Origin: Litchfieldia sinesaloumensis
Lineage (GTDB): Bacteria; Bacillota; Bacilli; Bacillales; Bacillaceae_L
Length of the DNA: 64,000 bases
Assembly: GCF_900156865.1 (NCBI RefSeq)
Contig: NZ_LT732529.1
Coordinates: 3,074,057-3,138,056, forward strand
Direction: 5' to 3'
In this document: one piece after another, positions 33,593 through 41,871 of the stretch
How positions within the stretch are numbered: position 1 is the stretch's first letter
How the letters are laid out: every line of letters starts with the position of its first letter
Notes under the pieces: generated by a model
What the model saw: only the letters and a program-made list of their open reading frames with translations
What the model was told of the DNA's origin: nothing
Database searches by the model: none
Program-made: the position numbers and the translations under genes

Positions 33593-34744
33593 CTATAACT
33601 CATCCCAACCTTTTGTACTTGGATTAACTGGTTTGCCTTGAACAGATTCTCGATTGACCGGTACCGTATCTTTTTTTCGTTGTTTCACCTTTTGATTCGC
33701 TTGTTCTAATTTTTTAATTAAGGTATCAATCAAGGATGTTTTTTGCGACCACAACAAGCCAACGATGGCTGGAATCCATACATATTTGATTGCTGCAGTG
33801 ATGCCATCCTTTGAGAAAATAACTTCTAATGTTGGTACGACTCCATTTTCAAGTCCTTGGTAGAGAACAATCAGCTGAATCAACCAGTACGTAAACACAA
33901 AGCCAATTAAAAAGCGGACGTTTATCTTAAAATAGTTCACCAACAATAGGACCAGTAGTGTTGCGAGTAAAATAAAATAAAAGTTCTCGATGGCGAAATG
34001 CTGTCTAATAAACGTACAAACAATAAAGGTAACAATCGCATACGCAATCGAGGCAAGCGACGTTTTATCCAATATCAACGAGCGGTACATGATAATCGCT
34101 AAGACGATATAAATTCCCGCTGTTTTGAGTTCTTCAGCTGGATTTGCCCCATTCCAAACAATCAGGATAAATGGGATTCCAATCCATACAAGTAATTGAG
34201 CAATCTTGATGGTCTTCGTTGTACGTTGGTACGGATACATTTTCGAACATAAAAATAAGATGATGGCCGTCAAGACTAAAAAGAGAGCATGCTCCAAGAT
34301 TGCATGGTAGTTTTCATAATGGAGTAAGAAGGCTCGCAACCCTGGTGCACCAGATGTGAACGTGAAATACAAGAGTAGCCCCCAATATCCCATTAAAAAT
34401 CCGGTCAGGAGATTACTAGAGAATTCACGTAACATCACAACAAAAAAGAGAATAAAAGGTATAAAGAATAATAATTTCATGTCGGCTACATTCGGGTAGA
34501 AATGATATAAAAGACCGAATGCAACGAAGCTATAGCCAAATCCCGCATATAAAACATTGGATTGGACTTTTGCTAGATAGTTAAAGACATGAATGGCTAC
34601 GATAAATAGGGTTGTAACTAAGTTGATAGTAGAGCCATTTTGAAAATATAAAAGTAAATAGCCTAAGCTAAAAAATACGAATAATCGATCAATGGATTGG
34701 ATTGCTTTACGGTCTATAAATTGCAATTTCCTTAGCGTTTCCAT
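33593..34744 (-). CDS. Polytopic membrane protein, unknown
   Basis: ATG at 34744 is chosen because GGAGGGGGG lies 4 nt upstream; an in-frame start five codons earlier would put the site inside the gene. The 383-residue protein has about ten to eleven hydrophobic helices covering residues 20-345 and a basic cytoplasmic tail (KLEQANQKVKQRKKDT). No transporter or enzyme signature is recognised. It sits between the PIN-pseudokinase and the PP2C gene, stop and start of neighbours being 1 bp apart, so it is a core part of the operon and could be the membrane sensor or the target of phosphorylation. Confidence 0.75.
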   Translation of the reverse strand: METLRKLQFIDRKAIQSIDRLFVFFSLGYLLLYFQNGSTINLVTTLFIVAIHVFNYLAKVQSNVLYAGFGYSFVAFGLLYHFYPNVADMKLLFFIPFILFFVVMLREFSSNLLTGFLMGYWGLLLYFTFTSGAPGLRAFLLHYENYHAILEHALFLVLTAIILFLCSKMYPYQRTTKTIKIAQLLVWIGIPFILIVWNGANPAEELKTAGIYIVLAIIMYRSLILDKTSLASIAYAIVTFIVCTFIRQHFAIENFYFILLATLLVLLLVNYFKINVRFLIGFVFTYWLIQLIVLYQGLENGVVPTLEVIFSKDGITAAIKYVWIPAIVGLLWSQKTSLIDTLIKKLEQANQKVKQRKKDTVPVNRESVQGKPVNPSTKGWDEL

Positions 34745-34795
34745 GGTTCCCCCCTCCATTTCACGTTAGTTTTATTAGATGTGATTTTAAATTTT

Positions 34796-35899
34796 TTATT
34801 TACCTTCCACTTCTGCTACTTCATTTTCTTCATCTGTTTCAGGTTCCTCAGAGTCTTTGCTGAGTGGTTCTTCGTACTCTAGTATTTCTGCTTCTTCATC
34901 AAGCTCTTCGTATTCTTCTACCGAATCTTCTTCGTCCGCATCAGACTCAGTCATGATTATGTCCTCTTCGAGATATGTCTCGTCAGATTCATACTCATCT
35001 GTGGTTTCCTCAGCTTGTTGCTGGTCTTCAGTGGCTGCTGTGAACTCTTCCGTGTCGGAAAGTGTTTCTGTTTCTTCAGCGAGTAAGCTACTGTGTACTC
35101 CGATAAAATTTGCCAGGTATTCAGGTGATGCTTCCAGCAACTCTTCTGGCTCCCATGATGTTAGACCTGCGAGTGCAATACTGCAGTCATCCTGGGTTTG
35201 TTGTTTAATCACCGAATCCAAGTTGGTTTTGAGCACTTCGGCGATTTTTTCATTTGGATGGTTTCGAAGCCAGTCAAGCATCCTAGGGATTGCTGGTGCG
35301 AAGCCTTGTGCTTTTTTATTAAATAAGGAATCTGCGGTTCCATCTGACATTAGGATAAAACCCGTTTTCCCTACCGTTTCTCCCTTATAGAGTCTAAGGT
35401 ATCTCCAAGCTTCATCAGACGTGATGAAATACGTTGTATTCGCAAATAAACCATTTTCAGGATTGGAGAGAACCTTGAAGTTTCCTCCAGCCACTTGAAG
35501 TCCGATTACACCATCTCCGATATGACCTGCTAGGTAGCGATCACCTTTTATCGCCACATAGAGAAGGGTTGAAGCATATTCCTTGATGTTGCCACTGAAG
35601 TCTTCAATTTCTTCTAATTTCTTTAAAAGAATCCCGATAATTCTTTTGCGAAGCAGAAGTTGGTCCTCTTCACGAAACATCTCTTCAAAATGATGTTGAA
35701 GAATCTCCACCATTTTATGAACAATTGTTTTTGCTCCAATATGAGAAGAAGGCGCAGATCCTGCACCATCTGCTAAAACTAAAATGGTCATGTCTTGTGT
35801 TTGCACACAAAATGTAAAATCTTGGCATGGTATTTGCTGTTTAATATGACCACGCCCAATCGCTTGGGCACTGGCATATTTCCAATGTGTGATTGTCAT
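34796..35899 (-). CDS. PP2C-family protein phosphatase with long acidic tail
   Basis: The 367-residue protein has an N-terminal PP2C domain (1-245) with IPCQDF, the metal-binding LADGAGS, AGHIGDGVIG, LMSDGTAD and QDDCSIAL, so all core Asp residues are kept. It is the TerY-P type PP2C, which is shorter than PrpC-like enzymes. Residues from about 265 to the end are extremely acidic (for instance DADEEDSVEEYEELDEE), a tail not usual for the family. The expected role is to remove phosphate placed by the PIN-kinase encoded two genes upstream. The vWA and kinase genes flank it at 17-52 bp, completing the kinase/phosphatase/vWA triad. Confidence 0.93.
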   Translation of the reverse strand: MTITHWKYASAQAIGRGHIKQQIPCQDFTFCVQTQDMTILVLADGAGSAPSSHIGAKTIVHKMVEILQHHFEEMFREEDQLLLRKRIIGILLKKLEEIEDFSGNIKEYASTLLYVAIKGDRYLAGHIGDGVIGLQVAGGNFKVLSNPENGLFANTTYFITSDEAWRYLRLYKGETVGKTGFILMSDGTADSLFNKKAQGFAPAIPRMLDWLRNHPNEKIAEVLKTNLDSVIKQQTQDDCSIALAGLTSWEPEELLEASPEYLANFIGVHSSLLAEETETLSDTEEFTAATEDQQQAEETTDEYESDETYLEEDIIMTESDADEEDSVEEYEELDEEAEILEYEEPLSKDSEEPETDEENEVAEVEGK

Positions 35900-35915
35900 C
35901 TATCTCTTCCTTTTA

Positions 35916-36602
35916 TTAAAGTACTGCCCATTTTTGAATGGCATCCACATCAAGATTCACTTTCTCTCCTGGAGTTGAAGCCGAAATCGCAGATACACTG
36001 CTACTTAACCACTCGAAGAACTCAACGAAGTTCAATCCTTTGATTTTTAATGGTGGGCGATTTGGAGAGAACATCTTTAATGTTTCCATATCTGCATTAG
36101 GTCCAATACCTAATGGGAAAATCGTTAATTTACGGTTATTAACTAAATCAGAAGTACGTCTAGACGCCAAGGAAATATCATCAGTTGGCGCACCATCTGT
36201 CATAATCACAATCCATGGTTGGAAATAGCTAACACCTGATTGAGAATACATGTTTTTTCTTCTTTCTAAGAGATCAACTGCCAAATTAACAGCCTCACCC
36301 ATTGGTGTTAATCCGTTAACAGATAGGTGCGGGATGGTTTGACGGTGAATGCTTCCAAAGTCAAATAACTGCTTCACTTCTCCTCCAAACGTAACCATGG
36401 AGATTTCCGCTGAAGCTGAAGCCATGTCATCCTTACGAATCGATTCCATGAACAGCTTAACACCCTTATTTAATTCTTTAATTGGTTCTCCATTCATGGA
36501 GTAACTTGTATCGAGCACAAGACAAATTGGTAGTCTCGTAGATGGATTTTCGTATAGTTCAATTTGTGATAGTGTAAATTCTTCTTGTGAATGATATGAC
36601 AT
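35916..36602 (-). CDS. TerY-like von Willebrand factor A protein 2
   Basis: ATG at 36602 has GGAGG 8 nt upstream; the open frame extends five codons back to a TTG that would overlap the ribosome site. The 228-residue protein is a stand-alone vWA domain with a complete MIDAS: DTSYSM, GLTPMGEA (Thr present) and IMTDGAPTD. It is clearly homologous to the protein at 31135-31809 through its length (NPSTRLPICLVLD, FQPWIVIMTDG, NRPPLKIKGLNFVEFFEWLSSSVS). It is encoded between the PP2C and the active PIN-kinase, the arrangement of the TerY-P triad. Confidence 0.92.
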   Translation of the reverse strand: MSYHSQEEFTLSQIELYENPSTRLPICLVLDTSYSMNGEPIKELNKGVKLFMESIRKDDMASASAEISMVTFGGEVKQLFDFGSIHRQTIPHLSVNGLTPMGEAVNLAVDLLERRKNMYSQSGVSYFQPWIVIMTDGAPTDDISLASRRTSDLVNNRKLTIFPLGIGPNADMETLKMFSPNRPPLKIKGLNFVEFFEWLSSSVSAISASTPGEKVNLDVDAIQKWAVL

Positions 36603-36620
36603 AGTAAATTCCTCCAAAAA

Positions 36621-38606
36621 TTATTTATTGAATCGCTTCAACACATTAATGACCCGATCTAGTACCGTTTTCGGTTCATTTGTTGTAGAACTTGTCGTTG
36701 TTCTTACAGGTTGCTTTGGTACTGTATTCGGTCGTGTCGGCCTCTGAGTTGGACTTGACTGACCAGACGGATTCGTAGTAGGTCTCGGTTGTCTCGGGCG
36801 ATTGTTATTCGGCCCGCTTGTCGGCCTTGGCGCAGGTCTTCCTGGTCGATTATCAGATGATGATGACTGAGCTTGACCACTCCCAGTCTGACCAGACCGC
36901 ATTTTTTCCCACTCTCTCATAATCCTTATTCTGAATCTGCACTTATCGCAGATATAACGGCCGCCACCGCTTTCTACTTTGTTTTTAAAATCAATATGTA
37001 CCTTTACATGCGGGTTTTTACATGTTGATTCCGTACAAACTAGGACCGCTTCACTTCCAGGTGGGATCTTCATACCATCTGGAAACAGCTCATCGCTTAA
37101 ATGCCCTTTTGAAATGGTTTGTCTATATTTAACAAGAATATCTTTCAGCTCTTCTGGTGTCGCACGCTTCTTACCGTTAAACGTATTAAACAATGCTTCC
37201 TTAAGATCATACAGCAAGTGACTCCAAATATATTTCCACGAACCATCCGGTACAGTCCCTGGTCCTTCCTTACCAAGCGGATAAGGGAAGCCTAATTGCT
37301 TGATATTCTCACCTGGTGTTCCTCCCCCTTGGTGTGAATACGGAGGCTGACCCGGTAGCAAAATCATAAAAATGAGCGTGTTAACAGCAAAATATTCATG
37401 CGAGAAGCTTCTTAAAAAGGTTGAGAAGTTTTTCCCTTGTAGCTCTGGTGCCGTAAAATTAATCGTTCCAACAGGACATGGATAATTCTCAATCTGATAG
37501 CTGTCCGTATCAACGAAGAAAACTTCCTTCTCATTTTTGATTAAAATGTTCATTGGGTTGATATCCCCAATGATGATGTTACGTTCATGCAAATAGATGA
37601 TTTTATTCAGAATGGTAATCCCAAGTTGAACAAGGTCTTTCCGGGTCCAGTGTGGAAAATTCTTATTTAAAACCGGTCGCAGGAACATCGTGGTTTGCAT
37701 CGGTTTCCCTTCTGCTGTTTCCATGATGTACCCAACAAACTCATTGCTACTATTGGTTAAAATATCTTTTGGCCAACAAATCCCCTTTTTATCGATAGGA
37801 ACTTCTAGCATTCTTCTTAATTTGTGATAGCGCTCGTGGGTAATCCGGTCCTTTTTATAAATCTTACAAACCATCCCATTAGACGAAAGAAAGATTTTCC
37901 CTTCTCCACCCGCTCCAATCTCTTCTTTTAAACGAAGATTCCCATACACTTTTGAGTATACGGTCTCGTTTATGTCTGGAACTCGACTTATCTGCATTTT
38001 TGTTTCTTTTTGTGTAACGATCTTTGTTCCTAACGCAAATTTCTCATTTGGCTTAGGTGGTGGATCGGTTCGGTGTCGCTTCGGACTAACAGGACGAGTC
38101 CCCGTAGAGGGTTGCTGTGGTGGTCTTGGCGCACTTCTCTCAAAATTCCACTCCTCTAGATTCCCCGCTTCATTCACACGAAAGGCATAGATCCGTTTCC
38201 CTTGAACCGCCTGCTGATTGTTCAAATTTAAAATATCATGTGCCAATCCACGGTCTTGAGTAATCAATGCCAGGTTGTATTTCACTCGAAACTGCTGGAA
38301 TACATAAAGAAACGTTTGATCTGCAAATGGGTCACTTTTATCTCCAAAAACAGAAGCCAATCCTTGGTTCAAGTAAGTCTGAAGTAATTTCCCTGCAGCC
38401 TTTCCGCGATGCCGCTTTTCACGGTCATCATGATCCATCATCTTATTGACTTCCTGGATAATGCGTAGCGGAACAATAATTTGCTTACTGGAAGCTTGAA
38501 GGACCGTGGTTAGTTTCTTTTCCATAAAACCGCTGGCATGCGGGGTCATCCAAGTACTCGTATCAACGAAGAGTTTATAGTCTTTTACAATATCTTGAAT
38601 ATTCAT
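36621..38606 (-). CDS. PIN nuclease-like domain fused to an active Ser/Thr kinase and zinc ribbon
   Basis: The 661-residue protein starts with a PIN domain (about 8-145): KLFVDTSTW, RIIQEVN, DPFADQTFLYV, LITQDRGLAHD. A linker rich in Pro leads to a kinase domain (about 215-470) of the TerY-P type with glycine loop IGAGGEGKIF, Lys248 (VCKIY), catalytic Asp348 in IGDINPMNILI, DFG-type Asp366 in FVDTDSY and the activation segment TINFTAPEL. A zinc ribbon follows (CTESTC...CDKC), then about 90 residues very rich in Pro, Arg, Ser and Thr, likely disordered and a possible phosphorylation target. Both PIN and kinase look catalytically competent. The gene lies 2 bp after the acidic protein gene. Confidence 0.88.
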   Translation of the reverse strand: MNIQDIVKDYKLFVDTSTWMTPHASGFMEKKLTTVLQASSKQIIVPLRIIQEVNKMMDHDDREKRHRGKAAGKLLQTYLNQGLASVFGDKSDPFADQTFLYVFQQFRVKYNLALITQDRGLAHDILNLNNQQAVQGKRIYAFRVNEAGNLEEWNFERSAPRPPQQPSTGTRPVSPKRHRTDPPPKPNEKFALGTKIVTQKETKMQISRVPDINETVYSKVYGNLRLKEEIGAGGEGKIFLSSNGMVCKIYKKDRITHERYHKLRRMLEVPIDKKGICWPKDILTNSSNEFVGYIMETAEGKPMQTTMFLRPVLNKNFPHWTRKDLVQLGITILNKIIYLHERNIIIGDINPMNILIKNEKEVFFVDTDSYQIENYPCPVGTINFTAPELQGKNFSTFLRSFSHEYFAVNTLIFMILLPGQPPYSHQGGGTPGENIKQLGFPYPLGKEGPGTVPDGSWKYIWSHLLYDLKEALFNTFNGKKRATPEELKDILVKYRQTISKGHLSDELFPDGMKIPPGSEAVLVCTESTCKNPHVKVHIDFKNKVESGGGRYICDKCRFRIRIMREWEKMRSGQTGSGQAQSSSSDNRPGRPAPRPTSGPNNNRPRQPRPTTNPSGQSSPTQRPTRPNTVPKQPVRTTTSSTTNEPKTVLDRVINVLKRFNK

Positions 38607-38608
38607 GT

Positions 38609-39484
38609 TTACTCCTCATCTGGTTCTGAAGTTAGCTGTTTCTGCAAATCGGTTAAGTTTTCCTCAACCTCTAACATCATGCGTACAAGTTTCTTAGAAC
38701 CCTTCTTTTGCGACGCCAAGTCAATCGCTTCTTGCACACATTCCTCTACAGTTAGAATACTTTCACCTAATTTTTCATTGATTCCCTCTAATAACCGCGA
38801 AATATATTCCGAATCTACTTCTTCTGATGTATCTGCATTCACTTCAACTTCTTCAATCTCATTATCAAAGTCGTCTTCAAAATCATCATCAAAATCAGTG
38901 TTACTACTGTACTCATATTCCACATAGCTGATTTCTTCGTCACCCTCGTCGTCGTCGATATCTTCATCAGGTCCAACTAGGTCATCTAACTTACTAAAAT
39001 CAACGCCTTCAAGGGAAGGAGCTTCCACGATATCAGACACATACGAATTGACTGTACCCCAACTATCTAATCCATCCGTTATTGGCGCATCCTCCGGGCT
39101 TTCATTCGTATCTAGTTGAGGCTCTTGAACCTCATCGATAGCTGGAAATAGCATACGCAGGAAGTCTAGCATTCCTTGCTTATTCCATCTGCCTGTAAAG
39201 GATGTGAAGCGAGTAAGAGGATATCCAGTCCAAAGCGCACCTTCCTGATAAACAACGAGTATATCGTCTCCATCAAACGAATCAAGACGAGGGATTGTAA
39301 ACGCCTCTAGTCGGAAATGATTTGGAATGACACCATTATCCTTCAAATAATCAAACCAACGTTTGACATCATGAATTTCATCAATTTCCTTTTGTTCTGC
39401 CTCTGACCAAATAAAGGAAGGCGCAAGTGATCCCAGTTCCTTGCTTAACCATTCCTCAGTCGCTTCTACTATTTGATTGATCAT
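38609..39484 (-). CDS. Acidic protein of unknown function
   Basis: A 291-residue soluble protein I do not recognise. Residues 1-125 look globular (EEWLSKELGSLAPSFIWS, ALWTGYPLTRFTSFTGRW). Residues about 165-215 are almost all Asp/Glu (DEDIDDDEGDEEISYVEYE, DFDDDFEDDFDNEIEEVEV), and the C-terminal 70 residues are helical (RLLEGINEKLGESILTVEE). The acidic run echoes the PP2C tail encoded nearby. It lies 12 bp after the DUF3800 gene and 2 bp before the PIN-kinase gene. A role as nuclease inhibitor or nucleic-acid mimic is possible but unsupported. Confidence 0.65.
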   Translation of the reverse strand: MINQIVEATEEWLSKELGSLAPSFIWSEAEQKEIDEIHDVKRWFDYLKDNGVIPNHFRLEAFTIPRLDSFDGDDILVVYQEGALWTGYPLTRFTSFTGRWNKQGMLDFLRMLFPAIDEVQEPQLDTNESPEDAPITDGLDSWGTVNSYVSDIVEAPSLEGVDFSKLDDLVGPDEDIDDDEGDEEISYVEYEYSSNTDFDDDFEDDFDNEIEEVEVNADTSEEVDSEYISRLLEGINEKLGESILTVEECVQEAIDLASQKKGSKKLVRMMLEVEENLTDLQKQLTSEPDEE

Positions 39485-39496
39485 CGATTTACACCT

Positions 39497-41644
39497 CTAA
39501 TATGGAATTTTTGTGGAGAATGCATATAAAATTCTACTTTTTTCTTCATCGGTACATTGCTCAAGTTTTACTAAATCTGACTTCCAGCTAGCAAAGAAAT
39601 CTTCCATACTAGATGGGAGGCTTTCTTCAATAAATCGGTCGTAAATTTTCAATGCTGATTTCATCGCATTTTTTGCTTCTTTTTGTGTCTTTTTTCCTCC
39701 TGCTAAAAGGAATGATGCCTGTTCAAACGAGATACCAATACCAATCGAACGGAGAGTTAAGCACTCTGAATCGGCATTACATATTGAAATAGCCTTCTGG
39801 TAATAGGGCTGAGCTGCTGAATAGCTTTCGTTTTTCGCTAGATAACAACCAATCTTCCAATTAATAATCTGTAACGGATGGAAATTGTCTTCAGATGTTA
39901 CATACTTATTCTTTAACATATTGGTAGCTAGAAGTGCCTTGTACATCTCATCTGCATACGGATGCACGTCTGACGTAGCTGCCATCAATCGCGTATAATG
40001 CATCAGCCCAAACAGAAAACTAGCTTTTGGTTGTTTCACAATAAAGTTGAGAAACTCATCAAATGATGTTGTTGTTGGTAATCCATAAGAACGACATAAA
40101 TACTCAAACGAAGATTCAACATTTCCACGATTGCATTCAATTTGTGCTCGATATTGGTACTGTCTATGTAAGTGATGCTCTTCTTTAAACTGTTGGAATG
40201 CCGAATCAGAGTCACGAATTGCATTTTCATAGTCTTCTAGAGGAGTGTCACTAGATGCCGCCCTCATAAAATGGGCCTGTAGTCGATTCCCAAGTGTTTT
40301 GCCAAGCAAATCTGAATACAAGTCATCTTGTTGGAAATAAGGAATCTCACCTGCAATTGGTAGAATCGAAATCATCTGTGTGATAAACTCCTCTACCTTC
40401 GCCATATTTTCAATGACGCGATCAAAATCATATTTATTTAAGTCGTGAACGGCCTCACGAAGCATAAAGTCAATAACATAATCAATGTTCTCCCACTTCT
40501 TACCGAGTTCAGGGAGAACCTCTCTGATGTTTTCAATCTGCTCCTCAGCAAGCCTGATATGCCCCTGGTGCGTAGCTGTTGTAAACAAACTTAAATAGGC
40601 ATCTAGATAAAATAAATGAGCCGTGATTCCACGCTCTTTCATCTTTGGGATAAGGGAGGTTGTCACCTTTTCTAACGTTTCCTTTGCTTTCGTAAAGTCA
40701 CGCTCTACATGATTCAAATTCTGTAATGTAGTCAGAAATACCTGGAACTCAGCCTTACGCGCATGGTGGGGTAGCTGCTGCAAACGAGTCAGAATTAAAT
40801 CAAGAAACTCATTTTCATGAAACTGACTATGGTCCTTACGACTTGAAAAACGATCAGCGACTACCCACTCAAACACGGCCATACCAACCATCCCATTTGA
40901 TAGCAATCTCTTAATTGAGATCGAGGATTCATGATCAAATAACGTAAATAGATAATCATGACCAAATAAGTCGAGTAGTACTGCTTGTTGTTCGCTAGTG
41001 AACTTTCTATCTTTTCTAAAATAAGAATGACAGATGGTATCAGCTACTTTCAGGTGATTATCCCTTCTAGCTGAACCGATAGAGAAGGTCCATTTCCAAT
41101 TATGTATGGAAGAAGCTAAGTTTCTTCTTGCAAGTCCAATCGCAAGCTTTTCCTCTAGTCTTACTTGATAGTCGTCTATCGGTATTTCTCGCAAATATGT
41201 TTTACCGTCTACACCACTAATCGGTTTCATTCGTAGTGCAGCAATAATTTCAATTTCGACAGACTCCTCGGTTGTTGATAGGGTTTGAAAGAGCTGAATG
41301 AGCCCTTCGGAAAGTATATTAATATAAGTAGTAGAGGCATCCACAATTTTAACTCGTTCCACATTTTCAAAAATGACATATGAAGCACCATTCGCTTTTA
41401 AATCTGTTAATAAATCAATCGCAAAATTTGAAAAAGTGTCTTTTGGTAATTCGGTACTGTGGAAATGTTCTGAATCTAAGCTGTGTTTTGTACATGACTT
41501 TATAAAGATATCACTAATACCTTTAAGACTTAGGCCTTTATCAGGAGAGAATAATAGCCCGCCCACGATTGAAGGGACTTCTTTCCCATTAAGATCCTTT
41601 ATAAAGTCACCACTTTCGTCTAATAAGAGGTAGAATTTTGTCAT
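39497..41644 (-). CDS. DUF3800-like nuclease-fold protein fused to helical repeats
   Basis: ATG at 41644 is chosen because AAGGAG lies 6 nt upstream; the frame is open for 14 more codons without a site. The 715-residue protein starts with a DUF3800 domain: FYLLLDESGDF at residues 4-14 and LKVADTICHSYFRK near 215, the two Asp-bearing motifs of this RNase H-like fold common in defence genes. Residues about 260-700 are helical repeats (for example CYLAKNESYSAAQPYYQKAI), probably TPR-like. DUF3800 function is undefined; the Asp residues suggest nuclease activity. It is the first gene of the operon, after a candidate promoter. Confidence 0.8.
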   Translation of the reverse strand: MTKFYLLLDESGDFIKDLNGKEVPSIVGGLLFSPDKGLSLKGISDIFIKSCTKHSLDSEHFHSTELPKDTFSNFAIDLLTDLKANGASYVIFENVERVKIVDASTTYINILSEGLIQLFQTLSTTEESVEIEIIAALRMKPISGVDGKTYLREIPIDDYQVRLEEKLAIGLARRNLASSIHNWKWTFSIGSARRDNHLKVADTICHSYFRKDRKFTSEQQAVLLDLFGHDYLFTLFDHESSISIKRLLSNGMVGMAVFEWVVADRFSSRKDHSQFHENEFLDLILTRLQQLPHHARKAEFQVFLTTLQNLNHVERDFTKAKETLEKVTTSLIPKMKERGITAHLFYLDAYLSLFTTATHQGHIRLAEEQIENIREVLPELGKKWENIDYVIDFMLREAVHDLNKYDFDRVIENMAKVEEFITQMISILPIAGEIPYFQQDDLYSDLLGKTLGNRLQAHFMRAASSDTPLEDYENAIRDSDSAFQQFKEEHHLHRQYQYRAQIECNRGNVESSFEYLCRSYGLPTTTSFDEFLNFIVKQPKASFLFGLMHYTRLMAATSDVHPYADEMYKALLATNMLKNKYVTSEDNFHPLQIINWKIGCYLAKNESYSAAQPYYQKAISICNADSECLTLRSIGIGISFEQASFLLAGGKKTQKEAKNAMKSALKIYDRFIEESLPSSMEDFFASWKSDLVKLEQCTDEEKSRILYAFSTKIPY

Positions 41645-41686
41645 AAAACGCTCCTTGTGTCGAATGGCATAGTACAAATTTATCAT

Positions 41687-41716
41687 ATTTTAGGATATTT
41701 TTTAATAGTTAACCAA
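41687..41716 (-). promoter_or_regulatory. Candidate promoter of the chaperone-kinase operon
   Basis: On the minus strand TTGGTT (41711-41716), 18-nt spacer, TAAAAT (41687-41692), 43 nt before the first ATG, in very AT-rich DNA. Alternative -10 boxes such as TATGAT (41682-41687) overlap, so the exact promoter is uncertain. Confidence 0.35.
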
Positions 41717-41820
41717 ATTTTTCTTTCCAGTATTTTGGAATGGGGGATATTGGGAGATGAATGATATTTTTATAGTGTTAATTTCTTCAATTAAAAAGAG
41801 TAAAAAAGAAATTAAAACAC

Positions 41821-41854
41821 AAAAAAGCTAAGCCCCTTATCCAGAGCTTAGCTT
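41821..41854 (-). terminator. Terminator of degU
   Basis: A 9-bp stem AAGCTAAGC/GCTTAGCTT (41846-41854 with 41825-41833), 12-nt loop, then six T leftward. It isolates degS-degU from the operon downstream. Confidence 0.92.
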
Positions 41855-41871
41855 TCTACATTTCTATTCAT

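Noticed and set aside
34857-35390. 177-codon open frame on the plus strand, very rich in Ser
   Set aside because: It is the antisense of the acidic tail of the PP2C gene: Glu/Asp codons read as Ser in reverse. No ribosome site; not a gene.
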